Part shown: piece after piece, positions 22,946 through 34,112 of the stretch
Position numbering within the stretch: the stretch's first letter is position 1
Layout: each line of letters starts with the position of its first letter
DNA from: Sipunculus nudus
Lineage: Eukaryota; Annelida; Sipuncula; Golfingiida; Sipunculidae
NCBI GenBank assembly: GCA_026874595.1
Contig: CM049311.1
Span: 44,891,676 to 44,955,675 of the forward strand
Reading direction: 5' to 3'
Length of the DNA: 64,000 nucleotides
The notes under the pieces: generated by a model
What the model was told of the DNA's origin: nothing
Seen by the model: only the letters and a program-made list of their open reading frames with translations
The model's database searches: none
Program-made: the position numbers and the translations under genes

Positions 22946-24029
22946 TTTTTCTGTGTATTCTTGTTCTATATCCCAATGAGATGGACCAGCATGGCCAATC
23001 AAACATCTTTCTATATAATATTTGATACACACCATAAAAGGCCATCAGTTTATCACTGCTGCATGCGAAGTCGCTGTGTCGACACGTAGTATGTATAATA
23101 CCAGTCACAGTAGTGATGTCACTTCGCTGGTTCCTGTGAAAGAGTGCTGATTAGGGCGAGTTTTGACCCGCAGCCTGCGGGCCCCCACGGGCCCCTGCAT
23201 AGGATTCTTTGCGGGCTACATCTAATAAAGTGCGGGGCGGGGCAGGCCGAAATAAAGTCTGTGCGAGGCAGGGCAGGCTATAGGTTGATGATCTGGCAGT
23301 TCAGTAGAACATGAATATAAAATCATTCTTTTGAAAAAACTATCTTTTGAAGTTATTGATATATTTGTATTAAATGTTTTCAGGTGTTGTAAAAACAGTA
23401 ATATGAAAAGATATATTTGAATAAAAGTTAATTTATTCCCATTAATCCCTTACACTGACTGACAGTTGTAACAATGCAAAGCAATTTTTTTTTCTAGGTA
23501 TAACGTCAATTTGTTATACAAAATAGATGATGCATCATTAATCTGAAACCTGGATTTTAAACAATTGTCCTAGCTTGCAATGGAAGCTGGTCATAACTTT
23601 GTATAAGTTACCTGGCCTGATGTTGTATATGGACTGTAACCCTGTACTTGTGTCAGGTCTCATATATTACATAATATGGCTGGGAGTGAAGCAAGGTCTT
23701 GATTATCTTTGATCTTGTAATAGACAGTTTGTGGCTACAGCTGGCTCTGTAGGTGACTCAATAGACCTAGAACTCCACAAAGCCTGGACACAGCTGGACT
23801 CCTTATCTCATTTAAACTCCATGTGCTGTCTGATTGTAACTGACATTGACCACTGGCTGGTCAAATCCCTGTTTGGGCACTGCATAATGTAGTGATGACT
23901 TCTATAAGAAACACTGCTCTGGTCATGTCTATCTAAATGAACATCCTGAACCTAATGCCACATCAGTCAAATTACCCCTATACTCCCTTGACCTGATTAG
24001 TCTCAGTTTCAGCTAATTAGCAGATTATG
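22946..24029. other. Unassigned interval with GC-rich patch
   Basis: A GC-rich patch at 23,145-23,285 (CCCGCAGCCTGCGGGCCCCC; GCGGGGCGGGGCAGGC) resembles 27,236-27,420. A 27-bp sequence at 22,945-22,971 (CTTTTTCTGTGTATTCTTGT...) recurs exactly at 27,575-27,601. The remaining ~700 bp shows no gene. Confidence 0.4.
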
Positions 24030-24625
24030 AATGAAAAGGTGATAAAGAGCTATGGAGATCTATACACATGCAAAATTTTGGCCCAATCAGTCAAATGGTT
24101 CCCGAGATAAGATTGCAGCGTAAACATGAATGTAGGTGGCACTACCTGTCATAAAATCAAGAAAGCTATCCAGGATGTATACGCATGCCGAATTTCAGGT
24201 GAATTAGTCAAACCACTGCAGAGATATGAGTGACTTTAACCCAAGGCAGACGAACAGATGGGGACTGTGAAAATATGGTTGCAGGTGGCGCCACCATTTC
24301 TTGTGTATGTTATAAAGCTATCAAAGGGCTACATTTGTACAAAATTTTTTCCTGATTGGTCAAACAGTTCCCAAGATATGTGGGTTTATGTGTGGAAACA
24401 GACGCACAAATGGACGCTGGGTAGACAGGAAATGTCAGTGGTCAACGCCAATTGGTTAGGCACCAGTTCACATGTGACACGATTATTTGTGTAAGTTTCG
24501 GAAATATCCGTCCAGTAGTCTCAGAGGAGTTTTCCGGAAACAAACGCAGCGGCGGCGGCAGCAGAACCTGGTCAAAAACATAGCATCCGCCAAAACGAGC
24601 AAAACTTCGTTTTGGCGGATACAAT
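24030..24625 (+). repeat. HLE-B right half with terminal hairpin
   Basis: Tandem units with GGTGGCACTACC and GGTGGCGCCACC cores lead to a strong hairpin at 24,587-24,620, ATCCGCCAAAACGA...TTCGTTTTGGCGGAT, and then ACAAT. This is the fullest example of the family right end. The left end is missing. Confidence 0.7.
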
Positions 24626-24792
24626 TAATTTTTCACTCCAATCATCAAACATTTCATATATATGAAAAATAAGGCTTATATATGCGGCTAATATGTGCTG
24701 TAAAAATATTCTTGATATGTAAACCTTTCGATCCAAAATCTTTTTTAAAAAAGTATTTTGCGGGCTGGAATGCAGGCCGGAAACTTAAACAA

Positions 24793-24850
24793 GTGACCCA
24801 TGGGTCATGACGCTCAGCTGCCAAGCATGACCTGTGACATCATGGACTGA
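24793..24850 (+). repeat. HLE-A left-end fragment
   Basis: ACAAGTGACCCATGGGTCAT, then GACGCTCAGCTGCC. Only the terminus is recognisable. Confidence 0.6.
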
Positions 24851-26380
24851 GATTCACAACTTCCAGTAAAATTTTGAAGAACCAATTTGCCAATTTGTTG
24901 AAAATTTTCTATGACAACAGAAATATATATCACCTATGTCTGGTTAAAACACAGTGAATTGATGGTCTGAGGAAAATGCATGATTGTTAAGCTATCAGGA
25001 ACTATTCCAACAGCTTGCTTGAAACCTGTCAGTCTCAAAAGGAACACCACAAAGGGCAAATATAAGATCAAAATATATAGCAAAAATCAAAGAAATACAT
25101 GCAAGAATTATTGAGAAACAGGTGCTTCTGTATGAATTTTTATTCAATACAAGCCAACTGTACTGCACTTTTATAAATGATAGTAATATTTATTCAGAAA
25201 TATTTAACCCAATCCCTTACAAGATTACATAAATATACATCCAACTGCATTCACTTTAACTGTTCTTGAGATAATATGATCAAAAGGAATTAAAAGATGG
25301 TTGCCTGGTGGCCATATTGGACTTCTGACAAGTCTGAAATCAGACAACAAACATTCTCTAAATCGGACCAAACATTGAAGAAAAATTACTGAAACTGCAC
25401 TGAAGAAAGAATTTCTAAGGTGGCTAACTGGCAGACATAATGGATTTCTGACAAGTATGACATTTGATATCCCACATTCTCCAATAAGAGACCAAACTTG
25501 GGGCAAATTATCCAGTAATAAATGCCCAAAATAATTCAAAAGGCATGTCCAGGCCCTCATATCAGATTTATAGATATGCAATTGTAAAAAGTGTAAGTCC
25601 AATATTTTTATTATCACTCTGCTTTTCAATGGGGTCAGCAGGGTAGGTAAACTGCCAAACCTGAAAGAAAAGAAATGCAGAAAGCATGTTTAAGAGTCTT
25701 GAAATAAAACAAAAAGCCATCCTAAATCAAGGTACAGATCCACATATTATGAGAACAAACACTTGCTTTTATATGTGGTGATATATATTAAAATATTCAG
25801 ATATCTAGGAAACTAAGTTTATTGCTAGGATTCCATAAAATAAACTGCAAAATGTTCCCATCATCTTATAAATCAGTAGCTAAACCTTAATACTATACTC
25901 TCGTCTTAATGCCTGGCTGAAGCATTCTGACAACAGTGTTTTTGTTATGAAGTAACGAGGTACTTATCACTGAGCCTTATCACTTAATAGGCTGATACAA
26001 AGGGAGTCATATGTCACCAGTGTCACTCACAATTACAGCCACACAGGGAGATGTACCAGCTGGAGTGGGATGGTTATATATACAAGAAAAATAGAGATGG
26101 TCTATAAAATAAGTAATTGTGAACATCCCTGACCTATGACCTTGGCCTTTTGCACATATATCAACTGGATTCTTTCTAAATGATGGGTAACTACTGACCA
26201 CTTAAATCTGGTGTAATTACTTGGCAACCAATGGGTGAATAACTTTGACCTGCAACCTTTAACCTGCTGACCAGCTGACCCCAAAATCAATAAGTTATTT
26301 ATTCAAGAAAAAAGACCCATAAATATGAAGTTTGAGTCAAACTGAGTGATGCATAGATGTGGCATATGTGAAAGACTGTA
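24851..26380. other. Unassigned interval
   Basis: About 1.5 kb with open frames up to 134 codons on the minus strand (25,225-25,629). They have no recognisable domain and lie in sequence with repeat-like phrasing (GGTGGCNNACTGG recurs at 25,300 and 25,420). I see no supported exon. Confidence 0.35.
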
Positions 26381-27230
26381 GGTTTGGGATGAACAGTTAC
26401 ACTTGAAATATGCTCACAAGCATTTAGAACAATTAAATATTGTGACCTTGACCTTTGACTTTTTGACCTCAACATCAATAGGCTTCTTCCCTTATTGGTA
26501 GGTAAGCCATATATGACAGATGGAAGGTACAGATTGAAAAGTTTGCCTGAAAATGACTCCACGCAAGAAGTGGGTGCTGTGAACTTGACCTTTGACCTCA
26601 AAATCAACAGGTCTTTTCCCCTGTTGGCAGAGAAGCGATGTCAGTGCTGGAAGGTTTGGAATGAAAAGTCTAGCTTGAAATGTGTCCACTACCTTTTCAA
26701 AGAAGTGGATCCTGTGACCCTGGCCTTTGACCTTGTGACCTCAAAATCTATAGGATTCTTCTCCAACATAGTAGGTGAGCTATATTCTGAAAGATCAAAG
26801 AATTGGGATGAAAGGGTTGGCTTAAAATGCATCCACAGGCTTTTCAAAGAGGTGGCCCCTGTGACCTTGACCTTTGACCTTTTGACCTAAAAAAATTATG
26901 GTTCTTCCCCTGTTTGTAGGTGAGCTGTATGTGAAAGATGGAAGGTTTGGGATGAAAATTTTGTCTCAAAGAGTTATTTCTGGGGGGTGCAAACACACCC
27001 CATAACTTCAAGAATATAGGTCGCAGTGACCCAATTTCAGGTTTGCAAGGAGATCTTTTTATAACCTCTAAGACTGCATAGGGTTCACGGCCCTAGCCCC
27101 TACAGTTATGATTTGTGCCCTGCTAACGGACAGACAGCCGGCCGGACGGCCGGCCGGACAGACAGACGGAAGGACGCCGGACAAAGACCCATCGCTATAG
27201 CCCAGCATGACTGAAAGTCAGCTGAGCTAA
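26381..27230 (+). repeat. Nuclear-receptor-site repeat family, HLE-A type end
   Basis: Three or more ~145-bp units carry GTGACCTTGACCTTTGACCT-like strings (26,584, 26,716, 26,862). The copy then runs through GGCCGGACGGCC-rich sequence and ends in AGTCAGCTGAGCTAA at 27,230, the HLE-A terminal arm. An open frame of 131 codons across the units (26,495-26,890) follows the repeat and is not a gene. Confidence 0.65.
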
Positions 27231-27235
27231 AAATG

Positions 27236-27430
27236 TGGGGCGGGGAGGATGCAGGCTGAAAGAAAATTTTACAGGGCTGGTGCAGGCTGAAATAATCACA
27301 GAAACTGTGGGGCGGGGCAGGCTTAATTTTTTTCTTTAATTGCAGGCGGACTGCGGGCTGACAGGGCAGCATGCGGGGCAGGTGCGATTCAATTTTTCGG
27401 CCTGCCAAGGGCCCAAGTACGGATACACAG
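27236..27430. repeat. GC-rich repeat end
   Basis: Successive GGGGCGGGG...GCAGGCT blocks at 27,239, 27,275, 27,308 and 27,385 resemble 23,145-23,285 and 24,760-24,785. This suggests terminal modules of an unrecognised repeat. Confidence 0.45.
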
Positions 27431-27440
27431 AGGAAGTTGG

Positions 27441-27572
27441 GGATCCCTGTTAGCTCAGTGGTAGAGCAGATAACCAGCAATCGGAGGCCCTCCGTCCAAA
27501 AGATGGGGAGACGGGTCTCTGGCTAACACACTGTCTGAGGGTCATGGGTTCGATTCCCATAAGGGGTGATCC
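27441..27572 (+). repeat. tRNA-like sequence (SINE head or split pseudo-tRNA)
   Basis: TAGCTCAGTGGTAGAGC (27,451-27,467) is an excellent A box with a 4-bp D stem. ATGGGTTCGATTCCCAT (27,544-27,560) is a perfect T arm and B box. An acceptor-like pairing (TCCCTGT with AAGGGGT, about 5 of 7) closes the structure. The boxes are 85 nt apart instead of about 30-40, and no clean anticodon arm forms. It could be a tRNA with a ~59-nt intron, a pseudo-tRNA or a tRNA-derived SINE. Confidence 0.5.
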
Positions 27573-27856
27573 AACTTTTTCTGTGTATTCTTGTTCTATA
27601 TGTCAGCTGTTATATATGATCACAAAATATGATTTGAAAGAGGAGCTAAGCAAATGCTGGTTTTGTGTGGTGATATAAGCTGTATTATAAGCTGATGGTG
27701 TTTAACTCAAGTTATGTAAGATTTTGATAATATCCTTGGAGACAGGGAAGGGGATTGATGTCATTTATATTATTTATGGTTGGAAATGGTCTGCTACTGT
27801 CACACAGGTTCTGACTTAGCCAAATAACTTTATCTACATTGCAGCAGAAATATTTG

Positions 27857-28220
27857 AAAACAAGTGACTGATGGGTCATGACGCTCAGCCGACAGACTTG
27901 TTGACAATATGTCCTTGCACAGGCAACTAATTAAGATAATGAAGGTGGCATCATAGTTCATGCATATTAGCTCAAGTTTATCAAGACCCATAAGCACACC
28001 AAATTTGATGACAATCCATTCAGCCGTTCCTGAGGAATCTGGCAATTTGTGTGTATTCTGCATTATTATTGGGGTGCTCAAACATGGCCTGTAACAGAGA
28101 GTATAGGTCACAGTGACCTATTTTCAAGTTTCTTAGGAGAACTTTTGAGGAAATCTCAGAATGTCAAGTTAGATGATACTAGGTACAGTGGTTATGATTT
28201 GTGTCCTGTTAACAGACCAA
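27857..28220 (+). repeat. HLE-A variant, left part (split by hAT)
   Basis: It starts ACAAGTGACTGATGGGTCAT and parallels 1,627-2,120 to the GTTAACAGA block. The matching continuation resumes after the hAT-like element at 29,027 (CAGACCACTGCATTTTTAAAG compared with CAGATGACTGCATCTTTAAAG at 2,129). Confidence 0.7.
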
Positions 28221-29026
28221 CAAGCCTGGGGTCAAATATGTATTTGTATTTGTATTTTAATACAGTCAAAGTGTATATTTGTATTTGTGATGTGCAAAAT
28301 GATAATATTTGTATTTTTATTTGTACTTGATCTCAATATTTGATGTATTTGATCAAATACTGTACAAATACATATGTATAAATAAATATTCATATCTGCC
28401 ATAATTTTGAAAATTTAACTACTACCTAACTTTTGGACAACCCAAAAGGCACTATCAGGTCAAGTGTTTCACTTCTTCCTGATGTTTGCATTCACAAATG
28501 TGCGTGGATACTAACCTGCTTAGTCACTTTGCTCATGGTCCATAACTGCTTATTGCCTCTGCCCCACCAGGTTGTTCAGTGGCAAGGGTCAGAACTGGAA
28601 AAGTGTTCCGTTCAGAGCGCTGCTGTCTTTCAGACAACAGGTTTTAGGAACTTATGTGCAAAAGGGAATTTATTTAGACTTTCTAGAATAAAGATGTCTT
28701 TCAGACAGTAGGTTTGAGGAATTTATGTTCCTGTGTTGCAACAGGAATTTTTTTTTTTTAAATATGTAGAATATAGAAGGACTCTGATCTTTAAAAGAAC
28801 ACAAGTAGTATCGGTACGAGTAGACATTATGAATATTTATGGTGCTCAAAATTAAAAAAATATTCTGTATTTATAACTACATTTGCGTATTTGTATTTGC
28901 ATTTGATATTTTGTATTTGTATTTGTTTTTAACTACACCTGTATTTGTATTTGTATTTAGAGGAGAACAGCTCTCGTATTTATATTTGTATTTGTATTTG
29001 GCATACTGTATTTGACCCCAACCCTG
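28221..29026. mobile_element. hAT-like non-autonomous transposon (806 bp)
   Basis: The left end CAAGCCTGGGGTCAAATA and the right end, reading CAGGGTTGGGGTCAAATA on the other strand, form ~18-bp terminal inverted repeats with TATTTGTATTTG subterminal runs. The flanks CAGACCAA (28,213-28,220) and CAGACCAC (29,027-29,034) are an 8-bp target duplication with one change, the hallmark of hAT elements. The uninterrupted target is preserved at 2,121-2,160. No transposase frame remains. Confidence 0.8.
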
Positions 29027-29034
29027 CAGACCAC

Positions 29035-29960
29035 TGCATTTTTAAAGGAAAAAAAAAAAGGAAACGTCCCCTATTGGCAGATGCACTATATTTGGATGAT
29101 GGAAGGATTAGGATGAGAGTTTGGCTTAAAATGCATCCACAATCTTTCTAAAGTAATGGGTCCTGTGACCTTGACCTTTGATCTCATTACCCCATAATCA
29201 ACAGTTCTTACTTTAGTGGTGGGCCATATATGTCAAGTTTCAAAATAATATTTCACACCAAACTGGTGTTATCATCTGGAAACTAATATGTGGAGAGATG
29301 GCCCCCATGGCCTTGACCTCTGACCTTGTGACCCCAACATCCATCAGTTACTTCCAATATTGGCAGGTGAGCAACACCTGGAAGATAGAAAATTGGGACA
29401 GAAAGTTTGGCTAAAAATACATCAACACTCTTTTTAAAGAAGTGGGTCCTGTGACCTTGACCTTTGGCCTTTTGACCCAAAAATCAAAAGGGTTCTTTCA
29501 TTATTGGTGGGTCATATATAAGTCAAAATTGAAACCAATATGTCAAACTAAACTGGAGTTATCATCTGGAAACCTATTTGTGAACAGATGGCCCCTGTGA
29601 CCTTGACATTTGACCATGTGACCCCAAATTCATCTATGCTCTCCCCATACTGGTAAGTCAGCTAAATGTGCAAAATGGAAAGTTTGGGATGAAAAGCTTG
29701 GCTTTAATTGCAGCCTTAATCTTTTTAAATAAGTGAGTCCTGTGACCTTGACCTTTGACCTTGTGACCCAAATCATATAGGTTCTTGCTTTAGTGGAGGG
29801 CCATACGTAAGTCAAGTTTGAAATCCATGTGTCAATACAACCTGGAGTTATCATCTGGAAAAAAATGTGTGGATGGACAGCTAGACAGACAGACAGACAA
29901 ACAGGGTGATTACTATATAGCATCCACTTGTGATCAAGACACACACCAGGTTTTGGGACA
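29035..29960 (+). repeat. Nuclear-receptor-site repeat units
   Basis: Units of ~145 and ~290 bp carry CTGTGACCTTGACCTTTG strings (29,165, 29,450, 29,740) with GGACAGATGGCCCCTGTGACC between them. They end near a CAGACAGACAGACAAACAG microsatellite (29,886-29,905). The block just after the microsatellite (29,906-30,012) recurs inverted at 62,615-62,740. Confidence 0.65.
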
Positions 29961-30012
29961 CTAGATGTAATTACAGCTAAGAAACTGGCATGATTGTTGT
30001 CATTTAATAGTA

Positions 30013-30779
30013 AAACAAGGCCTACAGGCCTAATGCGAACCTGTGCAATGAGATTACACCAGTTATAACGCTTCTATGCTGAACCATTACTTTTCAAGAA
30101 CATGTGTAACATGTGTATATGAACAATGCAAGTACTAAACACTTAGAACAAGAAACAATTAAACAAACATCACTGCTGAAATTCAGGCATGGGTGCACAC
30201 AACACAAAAACTAGAATATGGGTAGTCAACAAGCGACTATTTGTATCCGCCAAAATCAGAGTGGGACGGGTGAAGTGAGGCATGGATTGAGTGGCAAGGG
30301 GAAACAAAGTGAGGTGTGTTGCATAATAGCCTGGTTATCTTCAGCCGAAATGTGTATGTAGGTTGCGCCTCCTACCACAAAATCCAGAAAGCTGTCTAAG
30401 ATGTATAAACATGCAAAATTTTAGGCAGATAAGTCAAACCACTACTGAGATATGACTGATTTTAGCCCATGGCAGACAAACAGATGGACGCTGTGCAAAA
30501 ATGGTGGCAGGTGGCCCCACCAATTTTGTGTATGATTAAGAGCTATGTGAGATTTATACACATGCAAAATTTCAGGGGAATATGTCAAATCAGTCCTGAA
30601 ATATAAGCCTAAATGTCGGCAGCATATACATATATGTAGGTGGCGCCATCTGCCACAAAATCGGGAAAGCTATCAAAAGATGTATAAACGTGCAAAATTT
30701 TAGGCAGATAAGACAAACCAATACTGAGATATGAGTGATTTTGGACCAAGATAGACAAACAGACGGACGCTGTGCAAAA
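30013..30779 (+). repeat. HLE-C left end followed by HLE-B left part
   Basis: ACAAGGCCTACAGGCCTAAT, then GCGAACCTGTG, at 30,013 repeats the 8,142 terminus. An HLE-B left end (CTAGAATATGGGTAGTCAAC) starts at 30,211 and continues with GGTGGCNCC units to 30,779. Both are truncated by the HLE-A element that begins at 30,780. Confidence 0.65.
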
Positions 30780-31484
30780 ACAAGGGACCCATGGGTCATG
30801 GCGCCCAGCTGAAGTTTGAAAAAATTTTGCAAATGCAAAATATGCAAAATATTCTATTGTAATGTTTTTCATTTATATAAGCATATGAGAAGCTAAGAGG
30901 AAAGGGGCCCTCCTACTTTGTTATAGTAAAGTTCTAAATATATAATTGCAAACTAATACTCTGACAAGACTGTCATGAAGAAAAACAGTAACAGTTTTGA
31001 GATAGTGTGATGCATATGAAAAATTTACAGATGGACAGGCAAGTGGACAGAATGGACTAATACCTTTATTTCACTTTCAAGAGAATAATGCATTAAAGTT
31101 TATATATAAGCCTAATTTTTTAGCATATCCACTTGTTCCATAAATTTTTTTTATCTGATTCATTTTTTTTTTAATTACAAGTTTTATAAATTTGTAATAA
31201 AAAAAAACTGAAAATATAAGTTAAAATATTAGAATTCTAAGTTGAAATCATTATATATCCAGAGTGTAGCTCATATTGGGTCATATTATGCAAACACATA
31301 TATTTTATTATTTTTAAATCACAAATGTTTAAACTGAATTTAAAAGAAAATAATGCCACAACATGGCATCTACAAGATTATTCCTTGAATCACTATTAAA
31401 AAGTTTTGCACATTGGAGATTTCAGTACATGCTTAACTTTATTCACTGAATTGAAATAAAAGATTCAGTAAATTTGATAAAATA

Positions 31485-34095
31485 ACAAGGGACCTATGGG
31501 TCACGACGCTCAGCTGTTATATATGATAAAAAAATATTATTTAGAAATGAGGCACATGCTGGTAATAAATATAAGCTGTATTATGAGTTGTTGTTGTTTA
31601 GCTTATGTATGATTTTGATAGTACCTTTGGAGACAGGGAAGAGGATTGATTTCATTTATTTTATTAACAAATGGAGTACTATTGTCACACAGATTTTGAC
31701 TTGGCCATATAACTTATAAGCAGAACATATAATATAAGAGTTTAACTATTTATTAAAAAAAATACAAATATTGTCCCAAATATAATTTTTATTAAAAATA
31801 ATAAGAGAATCATATGATTTTTTAAAATGAAATATAACTGATATGATTATTAAAATAATATTAAAGAATATATTCATGAATGCATTCATGAATACATTTT
31901 GAAAGTATTTGCACGAGTATTCATATATTTTCATTTTTACCTGAATTCCCATTCTTTATGCAAGAAATTTTATAATGGAGTACAAAATCATATTCGTATT
32001 TAAATACAATTACAAAGTATTTGCACCATGTCTGGAATTTATTCAGTTTTCACCAAACAATGATGTTGAGAATCCAGAATATACAAAATTCACACATTTT
32101 AATAATGATCGTAAGTACCTGGTTTTATGGCTTTTATTTATATTAAAAAATAACTGTAAAAAATTCATTTTGGACTAATTTCACATCAATGTACACACTA
32201 GACACAGCAGGAATCTAGATTAATATTATCAACTGCATCTTTGTCTAATTTCCTTCATATGATCCCTAATGATTAGTAATGAATAATATGATTTACTTCT
32301 TTATCATTAAAATTGAACTGAAAAATGCCATAGGTGACTGCATGGTGTTATTTGGAATATGTGACATTCTACCCATCGATACAAGATTCTTATATCATCA
32401 GTAACTGCAAGTTAATTTCCTGTTATTATAAACTAACAAATTCCTTTTCTATTTTTCTTTAATTTGTTATTAAAAACCAATAAAAATTTATTAATTTATT
32501 GTTTTTTGTTATGTTCTTGGTTAAAACTACTAGATGAGTTGGGTTGGACACCTGGATCAACTGTGGCTTGCCATAAGCTGCCTGGATTCCATGTATGCCT
32601 CCCCTCAAGCGTGCATAATTTGATGAAAGGTCAACAAGGTCAACATACAGGTGACTCAAGAGGGGCTGGAGAGAGCCAAAGTCTGACAGGGTCTCATAAA
32701 AAACATTAATAAAAGCTACAATTTTTGGCCAATTTCTTTCAGCTTTCTAAACTAAAAAGCTGAAATGCTTATGTGTGCATGATATGAAAATTATATCAAC
32801 AGTGCTCACTGGAAACAAACGTGCCATGGTCATAGTTGGGCAAAATTTAAGGTACTAATTTTATATTTATACTAAATAAAATTTGAAAAAATCAGAACTA
32901 ATTTTGGGTATTTAATTGAATCTTGATTAAATAATGTTACATCCCTGACAAAAAAATCTCTAGCTTCAGCAATGCTCTTGTTAAGGGAGTAAATATATTT
33001 CTTGATTTTTTACAAAGTGCATTATGTTTGGGCCCATAACTTAAAACAATTACACAATACTGACATCATTCTGGCATGTGCATAGAGAATGAAAAATATG
33101 TATATTATTTATGATTAAAGTCAGATCAGTGGTTTTGATATTAGGCAGTCTTGAAGTGTAACAATGGGTTTTTTAATGGAAAAATGAAGTTTTTCATTAA
33201 TATCTCGAATGTCCTAGTGACCAAATTCTTGGCATGGTAGGGCATTTTGGAGACATCTAACTGTATGCCGAATTTAAGGAACTTAGAGCTGAAGCTGGGG
33301 AGCTGAGCTCTTGCCAACTGCATAACACTAGCTTGATGTAAACAATATGTTACATGGTGCTTGAAAACTTGATTAAAATCTACAGTTTTTGATCAACTGG
33401 TTTCAAATTTTTGGTGTTAACAGTTGAAATGCTAACAAAAACATGCTGTGAAAATTAAATCCACAGTACTTACAGGAAAAAAACGTGCCATGGTCAAAGT
33501 TGGGCAAAATTTAAGGTACCAATTTTTTATTTTTATTAATATTTTAAAAAATTTAAAAGATTTTCATCTAATTTTGGGTATACAATTTAATTTTGATTAA
33601 TTAAAGTTATATTACTGGAAAAAAGGTCCATAGCATTAACATTTTTTGTGTTAATTGATCAAATATCTTTTCTGATTTTTTACAAAATGCATTATGTTTG
33701 GGCCCATAACTTTTTTAAATTAAATAATACAGACATAATTTCTGGCATGTACATAGGAACTATATAGAGAAATATTTATGGTAAATATGAGGTAAAACAG
33801 ATGAGTGGTTTTGATAATAGGCAGTCCTGAAGTGTGAAAATAGGTTTTTAATAAAAATTTGAGGTTTTTCCTTAATTTCTCAAAGGAACGAAGTTGCAAA
33901 CACCCAGTTTTCGGCTTGGTAGGAGATCTTGGTGACATCTAACATTATGCGGAATTTTGGATTCCTAGGTCTTACGGTTTCAAAACGTGCCACATCTACG
34001 GACGGACGGACGGACGGACGGACGGACGGACAGACGGACGGACGACGGACAATGGACCACGACTATAGCTCAGATGACTTATAGTCAGCTGAGCT
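31485..34095 (+). mobile_element. HLE-A element nested in HLE-A
   Basis: It begins ACAAGGGACCTATGGGTCAC and ends in the hairpin AGCTCAGATGACT-TAT-AGTCAGCTGAGCT just after a (GGAC)n run (33,999-34,049). An inverted copy of the same ~2.2-2.6 kb element is at 60,450-62,614. The flanks AAAATA | AAAAACATC are joined without it near 54,085-54,100, giving an empty site. Internal repeats include GGGCCCATAACTT and AGATCTCGAATG-like text. Confidence 0.7.
33999..34049. repeat. (GGAC)n microsatellite
   Basis: About a dozen GGAC units with small interruptions, directly before the HLE-A terminal hairpin. Shorter GGAC/GTCC runs occupy the same place in other copies (8,070; 51,380; 60,510). Confidence 0.9.
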
Positions 34096-34112
34096 AAAAA
34101 CATCTTTTCAAA

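Noticed and set aside
25225-25629. 134-codon minus-strand frame, the longest in the window
   Set aside because: No recognisable domain, no splice or promoter support, and repeated phrases within it. Length alone is unremarkable in 64 kb.
26495-26890. 131-codon plus-strand open frame
   Set aside because: It follows the ~145-bp TGACCTTTGACC units, so its length reflects repeat phase rather than selection for protein.
33720-33938. Open frames beginning MSPKSPT... and MSPRSPT... (also 37,533-37,736, 51,644-51,889)
   Set aside because: They resemble each other only because they lie in copies of the same HLE-A repeat, with frame-breaking differences between copies. No start context or domain supports a gene.
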